Counted from the stretch's first letter, positions 36,035 through 46,078 are shown. The stretch is 64,000 bases of DNA from Deltaproteobacteria bacterium (GCA_016713425.1 JADJPE010000005.1:186001-250000), one strand, 5' to 3'. The notes: generated from the sequence alone by a model not told the origin. Translations and numbers: made by a program.

Positions 36035-36452
36035 ATGAACACCAACCAAGCCCTTGGTGAGCACATCGAGAAACTCGTGAGCGATCTCGTCCAGGCTCAC
36101 CTGAAGGAGACGCAAGCCACCGTCATGGCCGCTGTGATGCGCGGGTTCGGAGCACCGAACTCCCCAGATCAAGCTCACACCGAGTCGTCAGATGAAGGCG
36201 CGCTCGTTCCGTGGACGCAGATCGACGGCGGACGTCTCAATGCTGGCGGAGCGTCTGTATGAGCTGATCTGCGAGCGCCCCGGAGAGCTGATGGTCTCCT
36301 TCTCGGCCGAACTTGGGAAGACAGCACGCGAGCTCTACGGACCCATGACAGCGCTGAAGAACTCCGGCCGAATCCGAACAGCCGGCGAGCGCAACCGGAC
36401 GCGATATTTCCCGTCGATCGACGGCGGTGCCAACAGCACGCTGCGCGCTTGA
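36035..36452 (+). pseudogene. Passenger gene in the IS: small helical protein, frameshifted
   Basis: Two overlapping frames look like one gene. The first (ATG 36035, MNTNQALGEHIEKLV) runs to a stop at 36262 and gives an amphipathic N-terminal half. The second, shifted by +1, runs through 36192-36452 and gives a winged-helix-like C-terminal half (LAERLYELICERPGELMVSF, RELYGPMTALKNSGRIRTAGERNRTRYFP). The second half resembles small DNA-binding proteins seen in Myxococcota genomes. The switch would fall at about 36190-36235. No slippery heptamer is obvious there, so loss by frameshift is more likely than programmed shifting. It converges on the transposase gene and is not TnpA or TnpB. Confidence 0.55.
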
Positions 36453-37937
36453 TCAGGCCGCCGCATCGAGCAGCGCCGGAGTTGGCGTCCCTTCGGCGTG
36501 CGCCGCTACGGAGCGAACGATGAAGTCCAGAAGCTCTTTCCCCTGCTTCCGGGCCGTCTGGGCCACAGTCATGATCCGTTCCACGAACCGAAGACCTCGC
36601 TCACTCTGACAACCGAAGCTAACCCGTCTCCATAGAACCAGCGATCTCAACTGGAGCTCTGCATGGTTGTTCGTGGGCTCCACGCCTTCGTTCATGACAA
36701 ACGTCCACAGAGCCTCGCGGTGAGCGAGGATATCCGCGCACGACCCAGAGAGTCTCGCAACGTTGACCCCAACGCCGCGTTCAAGCGCGGCTTCGAATTG
36801 CCGCTGAACCGGATGCATCAACGTCTCGAGCTGAGCGCGCGTCAGCTTGCCCGCTTTGAAGCCGTGCCAGTATTCGAAAATGATCGCGCTGAGATCCAAG
36901 AGCTCGCGACCTATCGACTTCGATGGACCATCGCGCTCAGAAAACGAGACGAATCGACGAATGAGATGCGCGTGACATATCTGCCGAAGCTTCATCAACC
37001 AAAACGAGAAAACATCAGCGCGATCACTCACCAGAATGCCGTTCGCGCCACCGAAGAGCGGACGAATCGTCTCGCGTCGACCGTTGACGAAAATCCGGTA
37101 CACCGTCGAAGACGCCGTCGCCAACGTCCAAAGTGACAGCGTCACACCAGCGAACAACCACGTCGTGCCGTCGGTATGCTTGACGCCCGCCGCCTCGACT
37201 TCAGCTTGCGCCTCTTCTGTTGCTGCTTTCAACGCACGGCTCGCCCGAGCCTCCATCGTACTTAGGGCACCGAGCGACACGGTGAGGCCGAACAGTTCGC
37301 GCAAGAGCTGCTGCGTCCGACGGCGGCTGAGGTGATAGACACCTGTAAGCATTGCAACGACTGCGACAAGGCGTGGGCCGAATGGAGAAGAAGGGATCAC
37401 CTTGGCATCGTAAGGCGCGCAAGTTCGATGACCGCATCGTTCACACACCACCTCGTGCCGTTGCCACTCCGTGATGTGAAGGCCAACGACAAGCAATTCG
37501 ACCCTCTGATAACGTCGCGGCGCACGATCCGGCGTCTTGGGCAGATGCCCCGCGCAGCCCTCACAAGCTTCGGGAAACAGAGGAAAGAACGCGTTGACCT
37601 CGTTGAGTGGCACGAGTGTGCGGTGTGCTCCCCGGTGCCCTTTCTGTCCGCCGCGTTTTCGCTCCGTCTTTCGCTTCCCACCGCTGTTTCGCGTTCCTCG
37701 AGACGTGGCGCCCGGGCCATCGCTCGATGGGGGCCGATTCGAGTTCTCTGAGTTCTGCCGAAGCTGCTCCTTTAGAACCTCGACCTGGGCCTTCAGCAGC
37801 GCAAATGCCTCCCGGAGCTCAGCAAGCTCGGCAGTGCGCGCAGCGAGCGCCGCGTCACGAGCGGCCAGATGCTCACGCAGCGCGCAGTTCTCCGCGGTAA
37901 GCGCAGATATCTGACCAGTACTGCCCATCGCGGACAC
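36453..37937 (-). CDS. tnpC: IS66 family transposase (TnpC)
   Basis: A 494-residue DDE transposase. Order: an N-terminal coiled coil (about 10-60, ENCALREHLAARDAALAARTAELAELREA), the NSENSNRPPSSDGP motif, a basic stretch RKTERKRGGQKGH, a Cys-rich zinc-finger-like region (CEGCAGHLPK, CERCGHRTC) and the DDE_Tnp_IS66 core with HTDGTTW, LVSDRADVF and a C-terminal block including NEGVEPTNNHAEL (Glu region). Full length, no stops, so potentially active. Start GTG 37937, or ATG 37928. It faces the same way as the gene it interrupts. Confidence 0.95.
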   Translation of the reverse strand: MSAMGSTGQISALTAENCALREHLAARDAALAARTAELAELREAFALLKAQVEVLKEQLRQNSENSNRPPSSDGPGATSRGTRNSGGKRKTERKRGGQKGHRGAHRTLVPLNEVNAFFPLFPEACEGCAGHLPKTPDRAPRRYQRVELLVVGLHITEWQRHEVVCERCGHRTCAPYDAKVIPSSPFGPRLVAVVAMLTGVYHLSRRRTQQLLRELFGLTVSLGALSTMEARASRALKAATEEAQAEVEAAGVKHTDGTTWLFAGVTLSLWTLATASSTVYRIFVNGRRETIRPLFGGANGILVSDRADVFSFWLMKLRQICHAHLIRRFVSFSERDGPSKSIGRELLDLSAIIFEYWHGFKAGKLTRAQLETLMHPVQRQFEAALERGVGVNVARLSGSCADILAHREALWTFVMNEGVEPTNNHAELQLRSLVLWRRVSFGCQSERGLRFVERIMTVAQTARKQGKELLDFIVRSVAAHAEGTPTPALLDAAA

Positions 37938-38016
37938 CCCGACCTTTGATCACGCCGGGATCCCCGAGTCGATCCGACATTTGATCGACGAGAAAACAGG
38001 GGGCCTGAACAGATAC

Positions 38017-38024
38017 ATCGCACG
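38017..38024. repeat. Right copy of 8-bp target-site duplication
   Basis: ATCGCACG, identical to 35970-35977. Confidence 0.93.
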
Positions 38025-41000
38025 TTGCTCCGAAACCGTTTCGGCACACAGGAACCGGCGTGAGGCGTGGACTCGTGGTCGTCCCATCGCCGAGTTGGCC
38101 CCGACCGTTCTCGCCCCAACACCGCGCCGTTCCGTCGTCGAGGAGGGCGCAGCTATGTCGGTTCCCGAGCGCGAGCTGCACGATCCCGCCGAGCGGTGGA
38201 CAACCGGATCCGCTCGATGAGGCGCACACTCGGACCGGATTGGAGTGGAGCGCGGAAGGCTCCCCACTCCCGAGCTGTCCAGCGTCGTTTCGTCCGAAGC
38301 ACATCGCCTCTCCATTCTTGAGGAGTAGGCACGTATGAAGCTGCCCGGCTGCGACGGAGGCAGCCCCGCCCGTCATCGGCTCGCAAGGCTGTGTTGTGCC
38401 TCCTGTCGCGCAAAGCGGTGTCGGAAGTTCCTCGAGGAGATCCGCCGCAAGGGTGGCGTCGATGTAGTAGTCCCCGCTGGGATTCGGAGCGATGCAGCTT
38501 CTGCTCTGACCGTTGCCGAGCTGTCCACAGTTGTTGAGCCCGAAGCAGAGCGGCTGCCCACTCTCGAGGACGACACAGGTGTGGTGCATGCCGGCCGCCA
38601 CGCTCACGACGTTCTCGAGCTGCGAAGATTCCTCGCCATCGACGCATCGGCTCCCATCGAACTGTCCGCTCGCACAGACGGGAACCGGGGCCTCGTGTGC
38701 CGCCTGAAACTGGTGCGTACCGAGCCCGAGCTGGCCCGCGCCGTTGTAGCCGAAGCAAGAGAGCGATGAGTCTTCTCGAATCATGCACGTGTGCCTGTCC
38801 CCCGAGGTCAAAGAGAGGACATTGCGTGGAGGTACACACTCCCATTTGGAACCGGACATGCACACCTTCCCAGCGGTGAGCCGACGAGAATATCTCCCGC
38901 GGCCAAGCTGGGTGTTGTTGTTGGCTCCGACGCAGGAGAGCTGGTGGCTCTCGGCCTGACCCACCGTCGACGTGCTCGTGGAGACGATGCAGGTCGTCCG
39001 ATCTCCGGGCGCAGCCTGGATCACGCCGCGCATCGGACGACAAGAATCGCCCGTCCCGGCCGCGCAGACCGCGACTGGATTCAAATGCTCTTCCCGGTCG
39101 CCGTGCCCCAGCTCACCGAAGATGTTGGCGCCCCAGCAGAGAGTGGTGCCCTCGACATCGACGCAGGAAACAGCCTGGCGCACCTCGAGACGCGTGGCTC
39201 CGACGAGAGGGATGCAGGTTCCATCGCCGATGCTGCCCGTGCGACACACTGGCCCCGGGAGGGTTCGATCGACTTCGGTCCCGTCGCCGAGCTGTCCGCT
39301 CGAGTTCACGCCCCAGCAGAGTACTTGGCGTTCGACTCCAGAGATGACGCAAGTGTGGGAGGCTCCCGCCCCAAGCTCGACCGCTCCGCTGAGGGCCGTG
39401 TCGTTGCCCTCACCATCGCTGCAGGTCCTCGTCGCCTTCGAGAAGGTCCCGCTTGCGCAAACAGGGACGGGGTTCGACGCGCCGTAACCATCGGCATACG
39501 AGGAGTACGCGGCCCCGGCCAGACCCATCTGGCGTCCCGCGTAGCCCCAGCACCTCACACGACCTCCCGCGACGATCGCGCAGCTCGATCCTCCGCCGAC
39601 GGCCAGTTGAGTCACACCTTCGAGAGGTACGCAGGATCCGTCTTTGACGGTTCCGTCGGCACACACTTCATACAGAGCGGACGACAGGTTGTACGGCGAC
39701 GGGAGTGCTGCCCGTCCGCCGACACCGAGGTGCTCGTACTGGTTGTCGCCCCAGCATCGAACCCGACCATTCAGCATCTGCGCACAGACGAACTCGTACG
39801 ACGAAGAAACCGATACCGCGACGACATCCCGAAGCGGAGCGCAGTCGCCGTTGGCGCGACTCCCGCTGACACAGACCTCGACCGGGTTCGCTTGTTTGGT
39901 TGCCGATCCGGGCGCTCCTCCCATGCCGAGCGCGCCCTCGTCGTTCGATCCCCAGCAGACGACGCCGGCTCCGGCGCTCGCCCCGGTCTGGATCAGCGCA
40001 CAGGCAAGGTCTTTGGCGACACTGATCGTCTGCCGACCGCTCGTCCGAAAATCCGAGCGACGAACGCAGGTCTCATCGGACTCCTTGCCCGACGCGCATA
40101 CGGGCACAGGCATCCCGGTGCTCGACGCGAACTCCCCATTTCCGAGTTCGCCGTCGTACGCCGTGTCCGCCCAACATCGGGCCTCCCCACTCGAGAGGAC
40201 CGCGCAGGTCATTTCGATCGAGACGCTCACCGCGACCACGTCCGATAGGGGACCGAGGCACTCTGACGTCTGGCAGGGAGCGAGGAAAGTCGTCGAGACC
40301 AAGCCCTCGCCGTTGCCGAGATTCCCGTACGCGTTGCTCCCCCAGCACATCGGACCACCGTCCTCGCCAAGACTGCAGCTCATGTACTGACCCGTGGAGA
40401 TGGAGCCTCTTCGGCCAGTGCAGTTGGCGCATCCGGGCAAGATCGCCTGCTGGCCGACGACGTTGTCTTCACCAAGGACTCCGCTCGGTGCTCGAGGCCG
40501 AGCCACGGTTCGCCCTCCGGCGGCCACGTCCAGCGACAGATCGCGGGTGAGTGTGCTCTCGCTGCCGAGAGAGTCGACGACCGCCCACGAAACCTCGAAG
40601 GGCCCCGGTGTGAGGTCGTCGAGAGTCGCCTCCAAGTGCTGGCCGCTCGAGATCACGGGCCCCGTAGCTTTCTCGACCGAGCCCGTGGAGGACACGAACT
40701 CGGCCCCGAGTTCGTCGTCGAAGCTCGCTTCGGCCGCGATCATCAGATGACAAGTTCCCGGCTCGAGGAACGGATCGTCGGTCCATGACAGCGAGGGTGC
40801 GGCGGAGGCTCTCGCCGTAAGCGTGACCGAGCGGGAAGCCCCGGAGGAATTGATGGCGCTGAGGCGATAGTCGTAGGTGGAACCGGGCTGCCGCGATGTG
40901 TCGGTGAACGTCGTGCTGTTGGGCGGAAGCTCTGCGACGACGGCGAACGAGCCTCCGTCTGTCGAGCCTCCGTCTGTCGAGCTTCCATCGCGGCGCTCGA

Positions 41001-41511
41001 GGCGATATCCAGTCTCGAGTTCGTTCGTGTCGATCCAAAGAAGCAAGATTTGCGTGTTGTCCGAGACGCCTCCTGTTTCGAAGTTCGCAGGCGGGTTCGG
41101 AAGGGTTGTTGTCGTCACGACGGGCGACGGCAAGGATTCGCACCACTGCGAGTTCACGATGCGATACGCCTTCATGCGATATTGCAGAGCTTGGTCGGGG
41201 GCGACTTCTTGATCGAGATAGCGCTCGGAGTTTGGACCGAGCCGCGCCATCTCGACCCAGGCCTCGGCGACTGAAGCGCGACGCTCGACGGTCAGTCCGT
41301 CTTCGTTCGTCGCTTCATCCGCGAACGAGAGAAGAACGCCGCTCTCGCCTGCTTGCGCGGACAACGCCGTGGGAGAGCCGTCGGGCGCGCACGTCGTCTG
41401 GGGAGGTGTCTCTGGCTCACGACTCGGGATGCCGTGAAGGAACGATCGGTCGCACGCCACCAGAAGGAGGCATAGAACGAGCGATGTATGAGGCACTCTG
41501 AGCGGATTCAC
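38017..41511 (-). pseudogene. 5' part of an RCC1-repeat lipoprotein gene, interrupted by IS66
   Basis: 1165 codons of a lipoprotein of about 1322 residues. It has a lipobox LLVAC with Cys20, then two fibronectin-III-like domains (about 45-135 and 140-235), an Ig-like region (240-340) and about nine RCC1/alpha-tubulin-suppressor repeats of 60-100 residues (SCALLDDGTARCWGENGRGQLGDGTT-type) rich in Cys pairs. The native frame ends where the IS begins; read-through adds 47 foreign residues before a stop at 37873. The truncated protein still has its signal and most repeats, so it may be made and partly functional. Start GTG 41511 has no clear ribosome site. A 16-bp palindrome lies 37 bp upstream. 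Confidence 0.92.
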
Positions 41512-41547
41512 GCGGCAAGCTCAAATGTACCCGACATAGGCAATCGG

Positions 41548-41563
41548 TCGCCATGCATGGCGA
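41548..41563. promoter_or_regulatory. 16-bp perfect palindrome upstream of the RCC1 lipoprotein
   Basis: TCGCCATGCATGGCGA is a perfect palindrome 37 bp before the RCC1 lipoprotein start, a usual place for an operator bound by a dimeric regulator. No regulator is known; inferred from position and symmetry only. Confidence 0.45.
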
Positions 41564-41892
41564 TGTGCGCGCTTCCGGGGTGAGGTGACCACGGTCGGGG
41601 AGATTCTGCGACGGGCGGGTTCATCCGCATGAGACCCGGCCGCCACAGGCTGCGCCGAAGCCGATACGCGAATCAAATGAGGTCTGTCGACGTGCCGGTG
41701 GAGACCGTCACCAGTCGAACGTGCGCCGAGGTGCGTCCTGTCAGAGATTGCGCGTGTTCTGAGGGATTCATGGCTTTCGGAACGGGGCGTTGCGTTTGGT
41801 TCTCTCGCCTACTCGCGCGGTGGGCACACCTCCCCACCAGCGAACGAGCGACCGCGGCGAAGCGAAGGGAGGGTCCGCACCAGGGACGGGAG

Positions 41893-42098
41893 GGTGGCCG
41901 GGGTCACGTAGCGTGCGGAGGAGGACTTTGGGGAACGCTGGCGGTCTCTTGAAACGACTGCGGTCACGGGCCCCAATAGGCGGCCACTCCCGTCGATCTT
42001 GAAGAATGGGACGTTGGGCGAAAAGACGGGCGGTCTCTCAAAGAGCCCGCGCAAGGTCCAGCCGGTCCTCCTCCGCACGTTACGCGACCTCGGCCACC
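41893..42098. repeat. 34-bp imperfect inverted repeat pair enclosing 138 bp
   Basis: Arms 41893-41926 and 42065-42098 are complementary at 31 of 34 positions (core GTGCGGAGGAGGAC and its complement). No target duplication flanks them. It could be a small non-autonomous element, a structured RNA or the remnant of an insertion. Confidence 0.75.
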
Positions 42099-42128
42099 GT
42101 CAACGGAGCCTCCGATTCCCGACAACCT

Positions 42129-42968
42129 CTACTTATCTGCGTATCCCTTCCTTCGTTTCTCTTCGACGATGCTATGCAGCGCAGCGACGGCCGCCTCTGT
42201 GGAGGCGAACGACTTCTTCATCGTGCGCAGCGTTGTTCCGCGCCGACCGTAGGATACGAAGAGGTGTCGACCACGCTGCTTGGCCGACCAGACCTTGTCC
42301 GACTCGCCGGAGATGAACTCGAGGTCGAATGAACGTCGCTCGGCGTCGAGTTCGATCCTGCTGGCAACCGACTCTGAAAAACGAAAGTGGACCCAGCAGA
42401 AATTCCGCCCTACCCCTTTCAACGGGAGGTCATGCACGGCTTTCTTCACCTGCCGCAGGTCGTACTTGCGGTTCAGCAAGACCCGATATTCGCGCAAGCG
42501 GCCTCGCTTCGCGGATGTGGGCGTAGTCTTCCTGAGTTGTCGCGTCTTTTCCTCGGTCGATGAGACGCCGCGAACGGCAGGCGGGCGCTGGGATCGTGGC
42601 GGTACAAGATATGTTTGCGTCCACTCGAATCCATGCGCGGAGAGAAGCTCAAGAATTCTCTTCGCGACACGACGCGCGCCTCGATAGCGCGGCGCAAGTG
42701 CAAGCGGACGCAGCCCGACGGCGCTGCGCAGCGTATTCAGCACCGGCAGAGGCGCGGGTCGTTCGAGGCTTTCTTCGAGGCTCGATAGCTCGCGGCGGAG
42801 ATAACGCCGAACCAGTGGGCGAATGTCGAAGCTCTTGCCATCCTGCGCTTTGCTGTCGAGGACATCGAAGAACGCGTCGCTCCCGATCAGCGAGCCGACG
42901 TCGCGGCAAGTCCATTGCGGATAGCCTTCTTCGTCGCGCGTCACGCGCGCGATCCACGGGCGCATCAT
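42129..42968 (-). CDS. WGR-domain protein of unknown role
   Basis: A 279-residue protein. ATG 42968 (MMRPWIARV) is preferred with GAGAAG 6 nt upstream; the frame opens at 43223 but the extra 85 residues look random. The C-terminal 75 residues are a WGR domain (FDLEFISGESDKVWSAKQRGRH, YGRRGTTLRTMKKSFASTEAAVAAL, EEKRRKGYAD). In this copy the Trp-Gly-Arg core reads YGR. WGR domains bind nucleic acid or DNA breaks in PARPs and occur alone in bacteria. The first 190 residues are basic and unrecognised. It stands alone between the 34-bp repeat pair and the isoamylase gene. Confidence 0.72.
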   Translation of the reverse strand: MMRPWIARVTRDEEGYPQWTCRDVGSLIGSDAFFDVLDSKAQDGKSFDIRPLVRRYLRRELSSLEESLERPAPLPVLNTLRSAVGLRPLALAPRYRGARRVAKRILELLSAHGFEWTQTYLVPPRSQRPPAVRGVSSTEEKTRQLRKTTPTSAKRGRLREYRVLLNRKYDLRQVKKAVHDLPLKGVGRNFCWVHFRFSESVASRIELDAERRSFDLEFISGESDKVWSAKQRGRHLFVSYGRRGTTLRTMKKSFASTEAAVAALHSIVEEKRRKGYADK

Positions 42969-43377
42969 AAGCTTCTCTAGACGCCGCGCTGAAGCGAGAC
43001 TGGAATATGGAACTGCCCACGTGCCCACTGCGACTCCTTCCTCGCAAACCGAACGACGCGACGAACCGCGGCCAGCGGCCAAGCCCTGCGACTGAACTCT
43101 GCGCGAACGCTCGCCGGCAGTCAAAGGGGTCTTCAGGTCGCCGATGCAACCACTCCGGCGACAGCCGTTGTCGAACTCTTTCCTGAATTCCACGAGGTCT
43201 TCGAAGGGATTGGTTGTGAACACTCCCGGCCGCCCGCAATCGAGAAGCGAAGATCGTCGTCGAAGACCGCACTAGACGCTCTGCGCATATCAAGACCTCG
43301 CACCGAGCCGGACAAACATCCGTCATCACGGTTCCGTATGGCTCCTCCCTCAGAGTCGAGGTCAATGTTTCGACCGA

Positions 43378-46050
43378 ATGCAGGCAAGAAGCAGCGTTGC
43401 ACGACGGGTTATTGTGTTCTCAACGCATTCGCGCGCGATGCTGCGCGTCGTTCCACGCTGGTTCGATTCGAGATCGAGATCGAGGTCGAGATCGAGATCG
43501 AGATCGACGTGGAGGACGGTCGCGCCCTTAGCCTGGATCTCGATGTTGTCGACGGCCATCTCAAGCGGATGTGACGACCAAAGCCTTCTGAGCGTCGATG
43601 CAGCCCGACGAGGCGATGCAATGCCGAACGATGCTCATACGGCGCCCGATGCGTCCGAGGATGCCACGCGCTTTCCGCCCGCAGAGGGCAACAGCGCACA
43701 GCCCGCCGATCCAGAAGGCGACCCCATCGTCATCGTACGCGGTGGATGCAAGGCCACCACCGGCTATCCGGAACTCGGCGCGCGTTGGCGTGGCGACGAC
43801 GCCCACGCGCCGAACGAGCCGGCCGATCCTCTCGAGCCGGCCGACCCGCTGGATCCGCTGGATCCGCTGGTTGCCCACGCGACGCTCGATGTCTCTGTCT
43901 TCTCGGCACGGGCGCAGCGCATCGAAGTGCATTTGTTCGACGTACCGCGCGGCGCCCACGAGAAGCTTCACGTCGCACTCGACGAGGATCCCGCCACGCA
44001 CATCTGGTCTACGGAGATCCCACGAGCCGTGCTCGAAAAAGCAGGGCTCACCGGCACGCTCTACTACGGATTCCGAGCATGGGGTCCCAACTTCATCTAT
44101 CGACCGGCGTGGACGAAGGGATCGACGATCGGGTTCGTCTCGCACGTTGACGACGAAGGCAATCGTTTCAACCCCAACAAACTGCTCCTCGATCCCTTCG
44201 CGCTGGAGATATCGCACGACCCAGGGGGCGCGAATGACATCGACGGCCGGATCTACCTGAGCGGCGATCACGATTTCGCCAAGGACTCAGGACTCGATGC
44301 GCCCAAAGGCGTGGTCGTCGAGCGCGACTTGCTTCCCTGCGCCAAGAAGCCGACGCGCCCGCTGCGCGACGAGATCATCTACGAGGTGCACCTCCGCGGC
44401 TTCACGCGGGCCGACCCTTCGTCGACAGAGGCTGCGTGCCGCGGGACTTTTCGCGCCGCAGGAAGACGAGCCGCCTACCTGCGGACGCTCGGCGTCACCG
44501 CGATCGAGCTGTTACCCATCCACGAAGCCGAGAACGACCAGAACGACGTCGAGACCGGTGCAGGCGGTGACAACTACTGGGGCTACTCGACGCTCGCCTA
44601 TTTTGCGCCCGATCGCCGGTTCGCGTGCGATCGATCGCCCGGCGGTCCAACGCGCGAATTTCAGCAAATGGTCGCGGCGTTTCACGCACAGGGCATCAAA
44701 GTCTACCTGGACGTTGTCTACAACCACACCGCGGAAGGCGCGGCCTCGAGTCGCGGCCAACAAGCGCGGGTGCTGTCGTGGCGCGGACTCGACAACGCGA
44801 GCTACTACACGCTCGGCGAGGCAGCATGGTCGTATCAGAACAACAACGGCGTCGGCCCAAACTTGAACACGCGAAGCGCAGCCGTCGAGCGCCTCATCCT
44901 CGATTCGCTCGCGTACGCGCACCACATCTTGGGTGTGGATGGATTCCGGTTCGACTTAGCCGCCGTGCTCGGGAACCGGTGCGCGCGCGGTTGCTTCGAG
45001 TTCGATGCCACGCCGCCCGACGGGCTGCTCAAGAAGATCGTGCACGCCCTTCCGGTTCGAGCGCCCGAGGGCGGGCCTGGCGTCGATCTCATCGCCGAGC
45101 CATGGGGCAGCGGCCCGGGTACATATCAGCTCGGAAATTTTCCGTGGGGTTGGGCCGAGTGGAACGGAGTCGCGCGCGACACCTGGAGGCGCGATCTCAA
45201 TCGTCTCGGCCTCGAGGATGTCACACCACGCGACCTCGCCATGCGCTGGCAAGGATCGCCCGACTTGTTCTCGAACGATGGGCGGAGACCTTGGCATTCG
45301 GTGAACTACATCGCGGCCCACGACGGCTTCACGCTCAACGACCTGTTCGCCTTCGACACGAAACAGAACGACCAGCCTTGGCCGAGAGGTCCCTCAGGGG
45401 GCGGCGACGACTACAATCTGTCGTCTTCGCATGGCGGCGACCGACGAGCCCAAGTCCACGCGGCACGAACCGCGCTCGCGCTGGTGCTCTTCTCGGCGGG
45501 TGTGCCTATGATCGGCGGCGGCGACGAGTTCCTCAGAACGCAGTTCGGCAACAACAACCCCTTCAACGTAGACTCCGAAGCGACCTGGCTCGACTTTGGC
45601 CTCATCGAAACGAACAGCGACTTCTTCGTCTTTGCCCAACATGCACTTCACCTCCGCCAAGCACATGCCGCGTTTCGGCCTGATTTCTTCTGGCTCAACG
45701 CCGACGGCAACGGGAATGGGATTCCGATGTGGAGCCTATACACAGACCAAGGCCTGGTGGCCGACGACGCCTACCTCAACAACCCGTTCCATCACTTCAT
45801 CGGCTATCGTCTCGATGGCACCGAGCTCGGTGATTCAGCGCGCGCGCTCTACGTGGCGTACAACGGGTGGGATCAAAGCCTGTCGGTTGCTTTGCCGCCG
45901 GTCGCGCCCGGACTTGGGTACGATGTCCTGCTCGATTCCGCGCGCCCGCGCCTCACGGCGCCGACAGAGATCCAAGAACAAGGACGCTTAACCATCGAAC
46001 CGCGAAGTCTTGTCCTTCTGGAAGAAACCGAGGTGCGCCGGTCACTCTGA
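43378..46050 (+). CDS. Secreted isoamylase/glycogen debranching enzyme (GH13), likely lipoprotein
   Basis: An 890-residue alpha-1,6-glucosidase-type enzyme. The N-terminus has an Arg-Ser repeat (6-bp unit, 43465-43506), then a hydrophobic stretch and a lipobox-like ISSGC with Cys65. A CBM48-type domain (about 165-300, VSVFSARAQRIEVHLFD) comes before the GH13 barrel: DVVYNHT, VDGFRFDLA (nucleophile Asp), LIAEPW (acid Glu) and AAHDGFTL (third Asp). The C-terminal domain holds ALYVAYNGW. RAWGPNFIY, RFNPNKLLLDP and APKGVVV match the extracellular Pseudomonas isoamylase type rather than cytoplasmic GlgX. It should debranch starch or glycogen outside the cell. Start choice is uncertain (ATG 43378 or 43438). 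Confidence 0.9.
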   Translation: MQARSSVARRVIVFSTHSRAMLRVVPRWFDSRSRSRSRSRSRSTWRTVAPLAWISMLSTAISSGCDDQSLLSVDAARRGDAMPNDAHTAPDASEDATRFPPAEGNSAQPADPEGDPIVIVRGGCKATTGYPELGARWRGDDAHAPNEPADPLEPADPLDPLDPLVAHATLDVSVFSARAQRIEVHLFDVPRGAHEKLHVALDEDPATHIWSTEIPRAVLEKAGLTGTLYYGFRAWGPNFIYRPAWTKGSTIGFVSHVDDEGNRFNPNKLLLDPFALEISHDPGGANDIDGRIYLSGDHDFAKDSGLDAPKGVVVERDLLPCAKKPTRPLRDEIIYEVHLRGFTRADPSSTEAACRGTFRAAGRRAAYLRTLGVTAIELLPIHEAENDQNDVETGAGGDNYWGYSTLAYFAPDRRFACDRSPGGPTREFQQMVAAFHAQGIKVYLDVVYNHTAEGAASSRGQQARVLSWRGLDNASYYTLGEAAWSYQNNNGVGPNLNTRSAAVERLILDSLAYAHHILGVDGFRFDLAAVLGNRCARGCFEFDATPPDGLLKKIVHALPVRAPEGGPGVDLIAEPWGSGPGTYQLGNFPWGWAEWNGVARDTWRRDLNRLGLEDVTPRDLAMRWQGSPDLFSNDGRRPWHSVNYIAAHDGFTLNDLFAFDTKQNDQPWPRGPSGGGDDYNLSSSHGGDRRAQVHAARTALALVLFSAGVPMIGGGDEFLRTQFGNNNPFNVDSEATWLDFGLIETNSDFFVFAQHALHLRQAHAAFRPDFFWLNADGNGNGIPMWSLYTDQGLVADDAYLNNPFHHFIGYRLDGTELGDSARALYVAYNGWDQSLSVALPPVAPGLGYDVLLDSARPRLTAPTEIQEQGRLTIEPRSLVLLEETEVRRSL

Positions 46051-46078
46051 CCGGTCGGGTGCAAGGTTGAAATGCAAG

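Larger units (their letters stand above)
35978..38016. mobile_element. IS66-family insertion sequence (ISBst12-like, tnpC only)
   Basis: A 2039-bp element. Its ends read inward as GCAACCGTTCAGGGGCCCCG (left) and GTATCTGTTCAGGCCCCCTG (right). They share GTTCAGG and a C-run with a few mismatches, so they are imperfect terminal inverted repeats. Both sides are flanked by the same 8 bp. It carries a full-length IS66 transposase on the minus strand and a broken small gene on the plus strand. The tnpA and tnpB genes of classical IS66 are absent, as in the ISBst12 group. It sits inside the RCC1 lipoprotein gene. Confidence 0.92.
41512..42128. other. Intergenic region with palindrome and long inverted repeat
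   Basis: No supported gene in 617 bp. It contains the 16-bp palindrome and the 34-bp inverted repeat pair listed separately. Two near-copies of GGCGGTCTCT (about 41940 and 42028) lie inside the repeat pair. Frames there are short and lack ribosome sites. Confidence 0.6.

Noticed and set aside
35279..36178. 299-codon minus-strand frame spanning the left IS end
   Set aside because: It is in another frame from the RCC1 remnant and the PEGA gene; the RCC1 remnant explains the region.
38791..40248. Long plus-strand frame opposite the RCC1 gene
   Set aside because: Shadow of the repeat-rich RCC1 frame, Arg/Pro-rich, no motif.
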